64,000 nucleotides of DNA from assembly GCF_046557915.1 (NCBI RefSeq), contig NZ_JBHEBG010000002.1, forward strand, positions 667,881 to 731,880, in the 5' to 3' direction. Below, in pieces: positions 34,188 to 42,742 of the stretch; positions within the stretch are counted from its first letter, which is position 1, and every line of letters starts with the position of its first letter. This DNA comes from JBHEBG01 sp046557915. GTDB lineage: Bacteria > Bacteroidota > Bacteroidia > Flavobacteriales > Flavobacteriaceae. Under the pieces are notes generated by a model. That model had not been told where the DNA came from, did not search any database, and worked only from the letters and a program-made list of their open reading frames with translations. The translations under genes and the position numbers were made by a program.

Positions 34188-34768
34188 TAAACCTGTTCTT
34201 TTTTTATCCATTTAGGCACGTGCATGGGACTATATTGTCTCATCTGCTCCAAGAGGCTTTCCACATGATCGTCTACCAAAATCATATGATAGTTCTCCTT
34301 TTTTACGAAGCCGCGGTCTACCATAGTACCCAACATTTTCAGCAAGGGATCATAAAAACCATTCGTATTTAAGATGGCAATAGGCTTTTGATGCAACCCC
34401 AATTGCGCCCAGGTGAGCATTTCAAAAAATTCTTCCAAGGTTCCATAACCTCCAGGGAGCATCATTACCCCATCTGAAAGCTCGTGCATTTTAAGTTTGC
34501 GTTGATGCATATTTTGGGTGATGATCAATTGTGAAAGCCCCGTATGAAACACCTCTTTTATTTTTAGAAAATCTGGAATAACCCCAATAACCTCCCCTTT
34601 GGCCTGCAACGCTCCTTGAGCCAACTTACCCATGACCCCAATTTTTGCAGCCCCGTACACCAAAGTGATATTTTGTTTGGCAAGGGTTTGGCCCAATTGA
34701 TATGCATGATCTATAAATAAGGGATTGTCCCCCTCACTACTTCCACAAAAGACTACTATACTCTTCAT
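34187..34768 (-). CDS. LOG/TIGR00730-family phosphoribohydrolase
   Basis: A 193-residue Rossmann-like hydrolase. The family motif PGGYGTLEEFFE is near residue 105, with VFCGSSEG at the N-terminus and LVYGAAKIGVMG near residue 38. LOG proteins cleave 5'-phosphoribosyl groups from cytokinin-like or other nucleotide monophosphates; in bacteria they often act in nucleotide clean-up. The gene overlaps ligA by one base and lies 41 bp from prmC. The biological substrate is not known. Confidence 0.9.
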   Translation of the reverse strand: MKSIVVFCGSSEGDNPLFIDHAYQLGQTLAKQNITLVYGAAKIGVMGKLAQGALQAKGEVIGVIPDFLKIKEVFHTGLSQLIITQNMHQRKLKMHELSDGVMMLPGGYGTLEEFFEMLTWAQLGLHQKPIAILNTNGFYDPLLKMLGTMVDRGFVKKENYHMILVDDHVESLLEQMRQYSPMHVPKWIKKEQV

Positions 34769-34809
34769 AAGTAATTTTTATTCACTTTTACCAATTAGGT
34801 TTGTTATCC

Positions 34810-35703
34810 TCACCCAATTACCCCCTTCAACATCCTATCATTGCCGAAAATATCTTTTCGCAGTTCAATTTCCAAAAAATTCTGCGCTTCTAAAAGCGCT
34901 ACCGTTTCCTTTCCCAAATATTGATTGATTTCAAAATAAAGAATACCACTGGTGCTTAGCTTTTTGGCTGCCAAACTTGTTATGCGTTCGTAGAACAGTA
35001 AAGGTGATTCGTTAGGGACAAAAAGTGCCACCTCGGGTTCAAAATCCTTTACATTTTTGCGCATTGCCCGTTTTTCCGAAAGTCTTACATATGGCGGATT
35101 GGAAACGATGATATCGAAGGTTTCATTTAAAGGCTCCGCGGTTAAGACATCTGCCTCTATAAACCTAATTTCCACGGCATTATTGATAGCGTTTTCCTTA
35201 GCTAATTGCAATGCTTCGCTAGAAATGTCCATCGCAACTACCTTGGCACCCGGCAGGTTTTTTGCGAGAGTAATGGCAATACACCCGCTACCTGTGCCAA
35301 TATCAAGTATTTTCAAGTTGTATTGTCTTTCGCTAACAGGGATCGATTCTGCTGCCGTTTTGTTATGTTTCTTTTCAATATCCTCCAAAATCCATCTTAC
35401 AAGTTCTTCCGTTTCGGGCCTAGGAATCAATACATCTTTATTTACCTTAAAAGTTAGGTCATAAAAATAGGTCTTACCCAAAATGTACTGAACCGGGGTT
35501 TCTAGTTTTAAAGCATTTAGTCCTTCAAACAATGGTTGTTCCTCCTCTTTGGACACAATTAGGTTGGGCTCTAACGCCAAAACGAAACGTTCTAGACCCA
35601 GATAATGGGAAGTCATCAAATGGAAAAAACTTTCCACTTCTTCCGTTTGGTAGAGGGAGTCTAACTCTTTATGGAATATATTTTTGATCTCTTTTAAGAG
35701 CAT
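34810..35703 (-). CDS. prmC: Release factor glutamine methyltransferase PrmC
   Basis: PrmC methylates the glutamine of the GGQ motif in release factors RF1 and RF2. The 297-residue protein has an N-terminal helical binding domain and PVQYILGKTYFYDLTFKVNKDVLIPRPETEELV near residues 75-105. The SAM motif DIGTGSGCIAITLAK is near 137 and the catalytic NPPYV is near 207. A long tail follows (FEINQYLGKETVALLEAQNF). Normal length; prfA is not in the window. Confidence 0.96.
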   Translation of the reverse strand: MLLKEIKNIFHKELDSLYQTEEVESFFHLMTSHYLGLERFVLALEPNLIVSKEEEQPLFEGLNALKLETPVQYILGKTYFYDLTFKVNKDVLIPRPETEELVRWILEDIEKKHNKTAAESIPVSERQYNLKILDIGTGSGCIAITLAKNLPGAKVVAMDISSEALQLAKENAINNAVEIRFIEADVLTAEPLNETFDIIVSNPPYVRLSEKRAMRKNVKDFEPEVALFVPNESPLLFYERITSLAAKKLSTSGILYFEINQYLGKETVALLEAQNFLEIELRKDIFGNDRMLKGVIG

Positions 35704-35808
35704 TTATGAAGCTTTGTTTATACTATCTGGAATAGTAATTCAATATCTTTTAGGTTGCTTATATACCTAACTTCCCTATTAAACCACCGTTTTTCACTAG
35801 GCCCAAAT

Positions 35809-36294
35809 TTAGATGCTCTTTATCATCCACACCGGGCAAGAAAAATGGCCGGTATTTCCCATAGGTGCATCGATATATTGGAACCCGGTCTTTACGTATA
35901 ATTTTTGGGCAGCTTTCATATAGGGCATAGTCTCCAAATAACACTTTTCAAAACCGTATTCCTTGGCACGCTCCAAACAAACTTCCATCATTTTGGCACC
36001 AATACCCCTACCCCTTGCGCTTTCCAAAAAATACATTTTTTGCAATTCGCAGACATTTTCTTTGGAGCCCTCCAACTGGGCAATCCCGGAACACCCCACT
36101 ATTTTCCCTGCCATCTCGGCAACAAAGTATGTGGCCTTGGGCACATTGTAATTTTCGAACATTTGGTCTAGCGCCTTATCAGCATAGGCAGTACCTACTT
36201 TTGGCACACCCATTTCTATTAATACCTCCCGGATTACTTTGGCAACTTCCACATTATCTTGAAGGGTTATTTCCCGAATGGTTATGGCTTTCAT
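35809..36294 (-). CDS. GNAT-family acetyltransferase
   Basis: A 161-residue GNAT enzyme with LQKMYFLESARGRGIGAKMMEVCLERAKEYGFEKCYLET, the acetyl-CoA loop R-x-x-G-I-G, and GCSGIAQLEG before it. The C-terminus ends in VKTGFQYIDAPMGNTGHFSCPVWMIK. The substrate is unknown. It is separated from prmC by about 105 bp, which contains a small TTAGGT/ACCTAA hairpin at 35750-35770, and it is divergent from ribD. Confidence 0.85.
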   Translation of the reverse strand: MKAITIREITLQDNVEVAKVIREVLIEMGVPKVGTAYADKALDQMFENYNVPKATYFVAEMAGKIVGCSGIAQLEGSKENVCELQKMYFLESARGRGIGAKMMEVCLERAKEYGFEKCYLETMPYMKAAQKLYVKTGFQYIDAPMGNTGHFSCPVWMIKSI

Positions 36295-36324
36295 ATATAC
36301 AAATCAATATCTCTTCAATTGTTC

Positions 36325-36332
36325 TATTTTTG
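36325..36332 (+). promoter_or_regulatory. -7 promoter element of ribD
   Basis: A perfect TATTTTTG ends 4 nt before the GTG start of ribD. Transcription would begin at or inside the start codon, making the message nearly leaderless. Confidence 0.55.
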
Positions 36333-36336
36333 TGCT

Positions 36337-37389
36337 GTGAAGATACACGAAAAATATATTTTGCGATGTATACAATTGGCCAAAAATGGCGTAGGCACCA
36401 CCTTTCCAAATCCAATGGTCGGCAGCATCATTGTGCACAAGGGGCGTATTATTGGCGAGGGCTTCACAAGCCCTTATGGTGGGGCACATGCCGAGGTTAA
36501 TGCCATTAATTCCGTAAAGGACCAATCCCTATTAAAAGAAGCGACCCTATATGTAACTTTGGAACCCTGTTCCCATTTTGGAAAAACACCACCCTGTGCA
36601 GATTTAATAGTACGGCAAGGTATCCCAAATGTGATTATTGGTACTTTGGACCCAAATAGCAAGGTAGCTGGCAAAGGGGTTAAAAAACTCCGAGAAAGCG
36701 GTTGTAATGTTATTGTTGGGGTTATAGAAGGCGCTTGTAGAGAACACCATAGAAGATTTCTCACCTTTTATGAGAAAAAACGGCCTTATTTTCTTTTGAA
36801 ATGGGCGCAGACCGAAGATGGATTTATAGCCCCTGAGCACACCAAAAGAAACAACGACCCTCAACCATATTGGATTAGCGGTGTAAGATCTAGACAGTTG
36901 GTACACCAATGGCGTAGTGAGGAACAAGCTATTTTGGTGGGTACAAATACGGTAATACAAGATAATCCGAAATTGGATGTGAGACATTGGCATGGAAATT
37001 CACCTACACGTATAATATTGGATAGGGATCTAAAAATTGATGCCCGTTTTAATGTATACAACGGAAAGGCAAAGACCATAATAGTTACTGGCAATGAAAA
37101 TATTGGAAACAATATGGACAATGTGGATTATGTTGGAATCGATTTTTCACAAAACGTTATAAAACAATTATGCGAAGTATTGTATGCCCATAAAATTTTA
37201 AGTGTGCTAGTAGAAGGAGGTGCCCAAACATTGCAAACTTTTATAACTGCTGGTATTTGGGACGAAGCCCGTGTCTTTATCGGCAAATCTAATTTTGGCA
37301 AAGGGTTGAAGGCTCCTATTTTAACCGAACACCCAGTGAACATTAAAAATATTGATGGCGACGCTCTAAATATCTACAGAAATGATTAA
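36337..37389 (+). CDS. ribD: Bifunctional riboflavin biosynthesis protein RibD
   Basis: RibD deaminates and then reduces a pyrimidine intermediate in riboflavin synthesis. The deaminase domain has HAEVNAINSV near residue 50 and PCSHFGKTPPCADLI near 75, the zinc ligands. The reductase domain begins near residue 145 (PYFLLKWAQTEDGFIA) and includes LVEGGAQTLQTFI near 290. It has 350 residues. The start is a GTG at 36337 (VKIHEKYILRC), where homologs begin with M; the upstream open frame to 36259 is unlike the family and holds the -7 element. It overlaps the next gene by 8 bp. Confidence 0.95.
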   Translation: MKIHEKYILRCIQLAKNGVGTTFPNPMVGSIIVHKGRIIGEGFTSPYGGAHAEVNAINSVKDQSLLKEATLYVTLEPCSHFGKTPPCADLIVRQGIPNVIIGTLDPNSKVAGKGVKKLRESGCNVIVGVIEGACREHHRRFLTFYEKKRPYFLLKWAQTEDGFIAPEHTKRNNDPQPYWISGVRSRQLVHQWRSEEQAILVGTNTVIQDNPKLDVRHWHGNSPTRIILDRDLKIDARFNVYNGKAKTIIVTGNENIGNNMDNVDYVGIDFSQNVIKQLCEVLYAHKILSVLVEGGAQTLQTFITAGIWDEARVFIGKSNFGKGLKAPILTEHPVNIKNIDGDALNIYRND

Positions 37390-37993
37390 AAACATCATCT
37401 TTGATTTTGGGGATATTTTTATCGATCTAGATAAACCCGCCACCCAGTTGCAAATGATGCGATTTGGTTATGAAGGCCTTTCCACAAAGGTGTTAAAATT
37501 GGCTATGGATTATGAACAAGGACTTGTTACTACCGATAGTTTTATCACCAATATGATCAAATTTTTTCCCAAGGCCACTAAAAAGGACCTTATTATGGCA
37601 TGGAATGCCATAATACGATACTTTCCGGATTATCGGCTTGAATTTATTGAAAATCTGGCCACAACAAAACGTTATCGCCTTTTTTTGCTTAGCAATACAA
37701 ATGCATTACATATAGATCAGGTAAAACATAATATGGGAGTAGAAAAATATCAGCGGTTTAAAAATTGTTTTGAGCAATTTTACCTCTCCCACGAAATTAA
37801 CCTTAGGAAACCTAATGCTGAAATTTACCAATTTGTGCTTAGGGAAAACGGTCTAGAGGCCAAAGAAACCTTTTTTGTGGATGATACCAAGGAAAATACA
37901 CTGGCAGCAGAGCGCTTGGGTATCCGGTCTTGGAATCTAAAAGTAGGCCAAGAAGATGTTATAGACCTTAACTTAAAACTAAACTATGTTTGA
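37382..37993 (+). CDS. HAD-superfamily hydrolase (HAD-IA)
   Basis: A 203-residue phosphatase-type HAD protein. Motif I is IIFDFGDIFIDLDKP near residue 8, in which the second Asp of DxD is replaced by Gly (DFGDI). Motif II is LLSNTNALH near 105, motif III is INLRKPNAEIYQF near 140, and motif IV is FFVDDTKENTLAAERLG near 165. DFGD is common in this HAD-IA branch. The substrate is unknown. The start overlaps ribD by 8 bp, which suggests a link with flavin synthesis, whose phosphatase is often a HAD protein; this is inference. Confidence 0.88.
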   Translation: MIKNIIFDFGDIFIDLDKPATQLQMMRFGYEGLSTKVLKLAMDYEQGLVTTDSFITNMIKFFPKATKKDLIMAWNAIIRYFPDYRLEFIENLATTKRYRLFLLSNTNALHIDQVKHNMGVEKYQRFKNCFEQFYLSHEINLRKPNAEIYQFVLRENGLEAKETFFVDDTKENTLAAERLGIRSWNLKVGQEDVIDLNLKLNYV

Positions 37994-38849
37994 CCTGGCC
38001 TTAAGTGTGCTTTTTTCTAGTTTGATCTTTGTTATTTTCAAACTTTTTTCAAACTATAAGGTAGAAACATTCTATGCCATTATTGTCAACTATATGGTGG
38101 CGTGTCTAGTAGGACTCTTTTTTTACAAGGGCGATATAGCTTTAACGGAAATCCCTACTAAACCCTGGTTTTTAGGTACTGTGGCACTTGGCCTCCTTTT
38201 TATTTTGGTCTTCAACATTATGGCCCAAACCTCCCAAAAAATCGGCGTCTCGGTGGCCTCAGTGGCAACCAAAATGTCTTTGGTGATCCCTGTACTTTTT
38301 GGTTTGTTCCTGTATGAAGAAAAACTGGGAACCCTAAAAGGAATCGGAATTGTTTTGGCTCTTGCTTCGGTATATCTGGCCTCTGTAAAAGAAAAGACAA
38401 TTTCGATAAGCAGAAATGCCCTATTGTTGCCTTTATTGGTTTTTATAGGATCGGGACTAATAGATACCAGCATAAAATACCTGCAAGCCACTTACATCTC
38501 TAACAATGAGTTTCCTTTGTTTTCTGCTACGGTATTTGCTTCAGCCGCTTCGGTTGGTGCTGCAATTGTATTGATAAATGTGTTCCGTAAGCCATTGGGG
38601 TTTAGTCTTAGAAATATTATTGGGGGCATTGTTCTAGGGGTACCTAATTATTTTTCAATCTACTTTCTACTTAAAGCCTTAAATAATGAGGCACTTACCA
38701 GTGCATCTATATTTACCATTAATAACGTAGCCATTGTAATGTTATCTACCTTGCTGGGTATTGTTCTTTTCAAGGAAAAAATAAGTACAAAAAACTGGGG
38801 AGGAATAGCCCTGGCCATAATCAGTATTTTTTTAGTAGCCCTGTTTTAA
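37986..38849 (+). CDS. EamA/DMT-family transporter
   Basis: A 287-residue integral membrane protein with ten hydrophobic segments in two EamA halves, the drug/metabolite transporter layout. The central loop holds SVKEKTISISRN and the second half repeats the fold (ASIFTINNVAIVMLSTLLGIVLFKEKISTKNWGGIALA). The substrate is unknown. It overlaps the HAD gene by 8 bp and ends one base into the YigZ start, so it belongs to the ribD transcript. Confidence 0.85.
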   Translation: MFDLALSVLFSSLIFVIFKLFSNYKVETFYAIIVNYMVACLVGLFFYKGDIALTEIPTKPWFLGTVALGLLFILVFNIMAQTSQKIGVSVASVATKMSLVIPVLFGLFLYEEKLGTLKGIGIVLALASVYLASVKEKTISISRNALLLPLLVFIGSGLIDTSIKYLQATYISNNEFPLFSATVFASAASVGAAIVLINVFRKPLGFSLRNIIGGIVLGVPNYFSIYFLLKALNNEALTSASIFTINNVAIVMLSTLLGIVLFKEKISTKNWGGIALAIISIFLVALF

Positions 38850-39463
38850 TGGAAAATGGAACAGATACTTACAAGACCCTGCTAGCACCCTCTTCAGAGG
38901 TAATACTGAAGGAACGGAAAAGTAAGTTCTATGCATATGCATTTCCCCTGACCTCCGAAGACCAGGTAAAAGAAATAATCAACACCTTAAGAAAGAAACA
39001 TTATACGGCCAACCATGTATGCTATGCCTGGCAACTAGGTGTGGAAAACCCAAGATATAGGGCCAACGATGACGGCGAACCCAATAATTCTGCTGGTATG
39101 CCCATTTATGGACAAATACAGGCGTATGGCCTAACCAATGTGTTGATAGCGGTAGTCCGTATTTTTGGAGGTGTTAAGTTGGGGATCGGCGGACTTATAA
39201 GTGCCTACAGAGGTAGTGCCAAAATGGCCATAGAGGCCTCCGATATAGTGACCTTAACGCTTAAAGTAGCGATACGGATAACTTTTGAATATGCGCTTAT
39301 GGATAAGGTTATGCGAATTATTAAACAATATGGATTGGAAATTGCTACCCAACAATTAGAAGTACGTTGTGATTATAGCCTTTTGGTAAGAAAACAAATG
39401 GCTCCCAAAATCATAGAAATTTTCAACCAAACATTGGGAGTAACCCTTCATGCAAGCAATTAG
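38849..39463 (+). CDS. YigZ/IMPACT-family protein
   Basis: A 204-residue protein with the UPF0029/IMPACT N-terminal domain: KERKSKFYAYAFPLTSEDQVKEII, then NHVCYAWQLGVENPRYRANDDGEPNNSAGMPI near residue 60, the strongest motif of the family, then VRIFGGVKLGIGGLISAYRGSAK. YigZ proteins are often called tRNA- or ribosome-related, but the bacterial function is not settled. It is the last gene of the ribD run and overlaps the convergent thioesterase gene by 4 bp. Confidence 0.9.
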   Translation: MENGTDTYKTLLAPSSEVILKERKSKFYAYAFPLTSEDQVKEIINTLRKKHYTANHVCYAWQLGVENPRYRANDDGEPNNSAGMPIYGQIQAYGLTNVLIAVVRIFGGVKLGIGGLISAYRGSAKMAIEASDIVTLTLKVAIRITFEYALMDKVMRIIKQYGLEIATQQLEVRCDYSLLVRKQMAPKIIEIFNQTLGVTLHASN

Positions 39464-39858
39464 GTATTTAGCTTTTCCAAGATATAATCTGGACATTTCA
39501 TGGGTCTTTTCGTTCGCATGTTGATGAATGCCAACACAGTATGTCCTTCCACCAAAATTTCCTTGGCTTCGTTGTATATTTTATAGTCGAATTCTATTTT
39601 AACAGCAGGTTCTTTTTTTAGTATGGTAACCACGGTGATAAGATCATCATACACAGCCGATTTCTTAAAATTTAAGTTTAAGGAAATTACGGGGAGCATT
39701 ATTCCGTTTTCTTCCATGCTTTTGTAGGAAACCCCCAATTTTCTTAACCATTCCACTCTTCCCATTTCCAAATACTGGGGATAGTTACCATGATAAACCA
39801 CTCCCATTTGATCCGTTTCACCGTATCTTACCCTAAAAGAAATTTCGTCTATATTCAT
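39460..39858 (-). CDS. Acyl-CoA thioesterase (YbgC/4-hydroxybenzoyl-CoA thioesterase type)
   Basis: A 132-residue hot-dog fold enzyme. RVRYGETDQMGVVYHGNYPQYLE at residues about 8-30 contains the catalytic aspartate and tyrosine-histidine pair of the YbgC group. MGRVEWLRKLGVSYKSMEENG and VEGHTVLAFIN complete the fold. Members hydrolyse acyl-CoA or acyl-ACP thioesters; the chain length here is unknown. It is alone on the minus strand and divergent from dnaA. Confidence 0.9.
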   Translation of the reverse strand: MNIDEISFRVRYGETDQMGVVYHGNYPQYLEMGRVEWLRKLGVSYKSMEENGIMLPVISLNLNFKKSAVYDDLITVVTILKKEPAVKIEFDYKIYNEAKEILVEGHTVLAFINMRTKRPMKCPDYILEKLNT

Positions 39859-40064
39859 ATTTTTTCAAGTAAAAAGCATATATTTAATGATTACAGAATA
39901 GCAGCTTGGAACATGCAAAAAAAAAACAGAAAATTCAATGCTAAATCATTTTTTTTTTAGCTTTTTTGTTCACATATTTGTCACCACCGAAGAGGTAGTC
40001 CAATCTACCACTTAGAACCAACTAACATAGTCACTAACCAACAAAATAAGATTTAAATTTAGAA
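39859..40064. other. Intergenic region upstream of dnaA
   Basis: A 206-bp AT-rich stretch with runs of A and T. A possible -7 element CATATTTG (one mismatch) lies at 39973-39980, and a small hairpin GGTAG/CTACC at 39994-40009 follows in the predicted leader. I find no match to the DnaA box TTATCCACA; the nearest, TTGTTCACA at 39966-39974, differs at two positions. There is thus no evidence of a replication origin here. Confidence 0.5.
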
Positions 40065-41489
40065 ATGAGTGTTACTGCTAATTCCGTATGGAACAATTGT
40101 TTGGCTTTTATCAAGGATAATATCCAACCGCAGGCATTCAAGACTTGGTTCGAACCTATTAAGCCGGTAAAGTTATCAGAAAATGCCCTAAGTATTCAGG
40201 TACCCAGTAAGTTTTTTTACGAATGGTTGGAGGAGCATTATGTTAAATTGTTAAAAGTTGCCCTTACCAAAGAACTTGGAGATCATGCAAAATTGGTCTA
40301 CATAATAAAGATGGAGAACACCTACGGCAATAGAGAACCTTTTACCGAAAAAATACCTAGCTCAAATCGGGGCGGTGTTTCACCGCAAGAGTTGGATGTA
40401 CCCATTAAATCTAAAAATCCGGAACTTAAGAACCCTTTTGTTATCCCCGGAATAAGAAACATAAAGATAGAATCGCAACTTAATCCAAATTACAACTTCG
40501 ATAACTTTCTAGAAGGGGATTCCAATAGGCTGGCCAGATCGGCAGGGATGGCAGTGGCCAACAAACCAGGAGGTACATCCTTCAATCCCTTGTTGGTTTT
40601 TGGAGGTGTGGGGTTGGGAAAAACGCATTTGGCACATGCCATTGGTGTTGAAATTAAGGACAAATATCCTGAAAGGACCGTGCTTTATATTTCTGCCGAA
40701 AAGTTTACACAACAATATATAGAGTCCGTAAAGAAAAATACACGGAACGATTTTATCCACTTTTATCAACTTATCGATGTATTGATAATTGATGATGTAC
40801 AGTTCTTGTCTGGTAAATCGGGTACACAAGATGTTTTCTTCCATATTTTCAATCATCTCCATCAAAATGGAAAGCAGGTAATACTTACATCGGACAAGGC
40901 TCCTGTAGATATGCAAGATATTGAACAACGTTTGTTATCGCGTTTCAAATGGGGACTTTCTGCGGAATTACAAAATCCGGATTATGAGACCCGTATCTCT
41001 ATTCTTAAAAACAAATTATATAGGGACGGTGTTGAAATGCCCAATGATATTGTGGATTATGTTGCAAAACACATAAAAACGAACATTCGAGAGTTGGAAG
41101 GTGCCATTATCTCATTGATAGCACAATCATCTTTCAATAAAAGGGAGGTAACTTTGGAATTGGCCCAACAGGTTGTTGAGAAATTTGTTAAAAATACCAA
41201 ACGTGAGGTTTCCATAGATTACATTCAAAAAGTAGTTTCGGATTACTTTGATATGGATGTGGCTACCCTGCAATCCAAAACCAGAAAAAGACATATTGTA
41301 CAGGCACGCCAGCTGGCAATGTTCTTTGCCAAAAAATTTACAAAAGCTTCTTTGGCCAGTATAGGCTCCCAAATTGGAAAAAGAGACCATGCCACGGTAC
41401 TTCATGCCTGCAAAACGGTAGATAATCTTGCGGAAACGGATAAGCAGTTCAGAAAATATATCGACGATTTAACAAAGAAATTTTCATAA
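40065..41489 (+). CDS. dnaA: Chromosomal replication initiator protein DnaA
   Basis: DnaA binds the origin and opens it for replisome loading. The 474-residue protein has an N-terminal domain (VWNNCLAFIKDNIQPQAFKTWFEPIKP) and a linker. The AAA+ domain follows with Walker A GGVGLGKTHLAHAIG near residue 186 and Walker B LIIDDVQFLSGK near 245, then SRFKWGLSAELQNPDYETR. The C-terminal DNA-binding signature is GKRDHATVLHACKTV near 445. The start at 40065 is the only sensible ATG. It is followed after 9 bp by a phosphatase gene. Confidence 0.98.
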   Translation: MSVTANSVWNNCLAFIKDNIQPQAFKTWFEPIKPVKLSENALSIQVPSKFFYEWLEEHYVKLLKVALTKELGDHAKLVYIIKMENTYGNREPFTEKIPSSNRGGVSPQELDVPIKSKNPELKNPFVIPGIRNIKIESQLNPNYNFDNFLEGDSNRLARSAGMAVANKPGGTSFNPLLVFGGVGLGKTHLAHAIGVEIKDKYPERTVLYISAEKFTQQYIESVKKNTRNDFIHFYQLIDVLIIDDVQFLSGKSGTQDVFFHIFNHLHQNGKQVILTSDKAPVDMQDIEQRLLSRFKWGLSAELQNPDYETRISILKNKLYRDGVEMPNDIVDYVAKHIKTNIRELEGAIISLIAQSSFNKREVTLELAQQVVEKFVKNTKREVSIDYIQKVVSDYFDMDVATLQSKTRKRHIVQARQLAMFFAKKFTKASLASIGSQIGKRDHATVLHACKTVDNLAETDKQFRKYIDDLTKKFS

Positions 41490-41498
41490 CCCATTACA

Positions 41499-41966
41499 AT
41501 GAAAATTAAGGTTTTAATGGTATGCCTAGGTAATATATGTAGGTCGCCCTTAGCCGAAGGTATTCTCCAAACAAAAACAGATCCAAAGCATATTTTTGTC
41601 GATTCTGCAGGAACAGCAGGTTATCACGTAGGCAAAAAACCGGATATTAGATCTATTGAGGTGGCAAAAAAGCATAACATCAATATTGAAGGGCAACGCT
41701 GCAGAAAATTTACCAAAGAAGATTTTATCGCCTTCGATTTCATCTACGCCATGGATATGAGCAACTACAACAACATCTTGTCCTTAGGCCCTAGCGAGGA
41801 AGATGCCAAAAAAGTAAGATTGCTATTGAATGAGGTAGATTTGGGTATTAATGAAGTACCGGATCCTTATTATGATGCCGACGAGGGTTTTGAAAAAGTC
41901 TTTAGTTTGATTGATACCGCTTGTACCGAAATTGCCAATCGTTTAAACCAAGAACATATAGCTTAA
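41499..41966 (+). CDS. Low-molecular-weight protein-tyrosine-phosphatase
   Basis: A 155-residue phosphatase with the P-loop VCLGNICRSPLAEG at residues 8-21 and the catalytic acid motif VPDPYYDADEGF near residue 126. The enzyme removes phosphate from tyrosine, or possibly arginine, of cytoplasmic or envelope-linked targets. No tyrosine kinase is nearby. It lies between dnaA and a methylase with 9-bp and zero gaps, so it is probably read from the dnaA transcript. Confidence 0.93.
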   Translation: MKIKVLMVCLGNICRSPLAEGILQTKTDPKHIFVDSAGTAGYHVGKKPDIRSIEVAKKHNINIEGQRCRKFTKEDFIAFDFIYAMDMSNYNNILSLGPSEEDAKKVRLLLNEVDLGINEVPDPYYDADEGFEKVFSLIDTACTEIANRLNQEHIA

Positions 41967-42689
41967 ATGGCCAACTTTGACAATACCAAAGGCAGATTAT
42001 ACTTGATTCCTACCACCTTGGGGGAAAATGAGCCCTTGGAAGTGCTTCCAATCTCCATAAAAAGGGCTATTGAAAATATTGATTACTACATTGTTGAAAA
42101 TGAAAAATCTGCCCGTCATTTCATTAAAAAAGTAAGCTCTAACAAATCGCAACCTAGCCTACATATAGAACTCTTGAACAAATTTACCGAACCCGAAGCC
42201 ATTCCAGGTTTTTTAGAACCTTGTTTGGCCGGTAAGCATGTTGGTATCCTTTCGGAAGCTGGATGCCCGGGAATAGCTGATCCAGGGGCGGATGTGGTTA
42301 GAATTGCTCATGAAAAAGGTATACAGGTGGTACCACTCGTTGGCCCCTCCTCTATTCTGTTGGCCCTAATGGCCAGTGGCTTAAACGGCCAGAACTTTGC
42401 CTTTAATGGATATCTACCTATAGATACTGCGGAAAGAAAGGCCGCCATTAAAAAAATTGAGCGTACTTCTAAGGAATTGGACCAAACCCAAATATTTATT
42501 GAAACTCCCTACAGAAATGACAAGTTATTGGTAGAATTACTGAGAACACTTTCTAAAAACACCTTACTGTGCATCGCCGCAGATATTACGCTAACGACAG
42601 AATACATTGCTACTAGAACTGTTTTGGAATGGAAAAATGTGTCTGTAGAACTTCATAAGCGGCCTTCGATATTTATTATCCAAGCATAA
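41967..42689 (+). CDS. Tetrapyrrole-methylase-type SAM-dependent methyltransferase (short RsmI-like)
   Basis: A 240-residue SAM methylase with the tetrapyrrole methylase/RsmI fold: GRLYLIPTTLGE at the start, VGILSEAGCPGIADPGADVV near residue 95, and PLVGPSSILLALMASGLNG near 120. QIFIETPYRNDKLL is near 174. RsmI methylates C1402 of 16S rRNA; this shorter form, about 40 residues less than proteobacterial RsmI, is common in Bacteroidota and is not proven to act on that site. The start abuts the previous stop. Confidence 0.85.
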   Translation: MANFDNTKGRLYLIPTTLGENEPLEVLPISIKRAIENIDYYIVENEKSARHFIKKVSSNKSQPSLHIELLNKFTEPEAIPGFLEPCLAGKHVGILSEAGCPGIADPGADVVRIAHEKGIQVVPLVGPSSILLALMASGLNGQNFAFNGYLPIDTAERKAAIKKIERTSKELDQTQIFIETPYRNDKLLVELLRTLSKNTLLCIAADITLTTEYIATRTVLEWKNVSVELHKRPSIFIIQA

Positions 42690-42716
42690 AAAAAGCCTTG
42701 ACATTTACGCCAAGGC
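42689..42716 (-). terminator. Intrinsic terminator of the minus-strand lytic-enzyme gene
   Basis: GCCTTG (42695-42700) and CAAGGC (42711-42716) form the stem. On the minus strand it is followed by seven T's, so it ends the gene at 42743-43375 and overlaps the convergent methylase stop. Confidence 0.85.
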
Positions 42717-42742
42717 CCCATTTTCATATTTATAAACTAATC

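Noticed and set aside
39966..39974. TTGTTCACA as a DnaA box near dnaA
   Set aside because: Two mismatches to TTATCCACA, single copy, no cluster.
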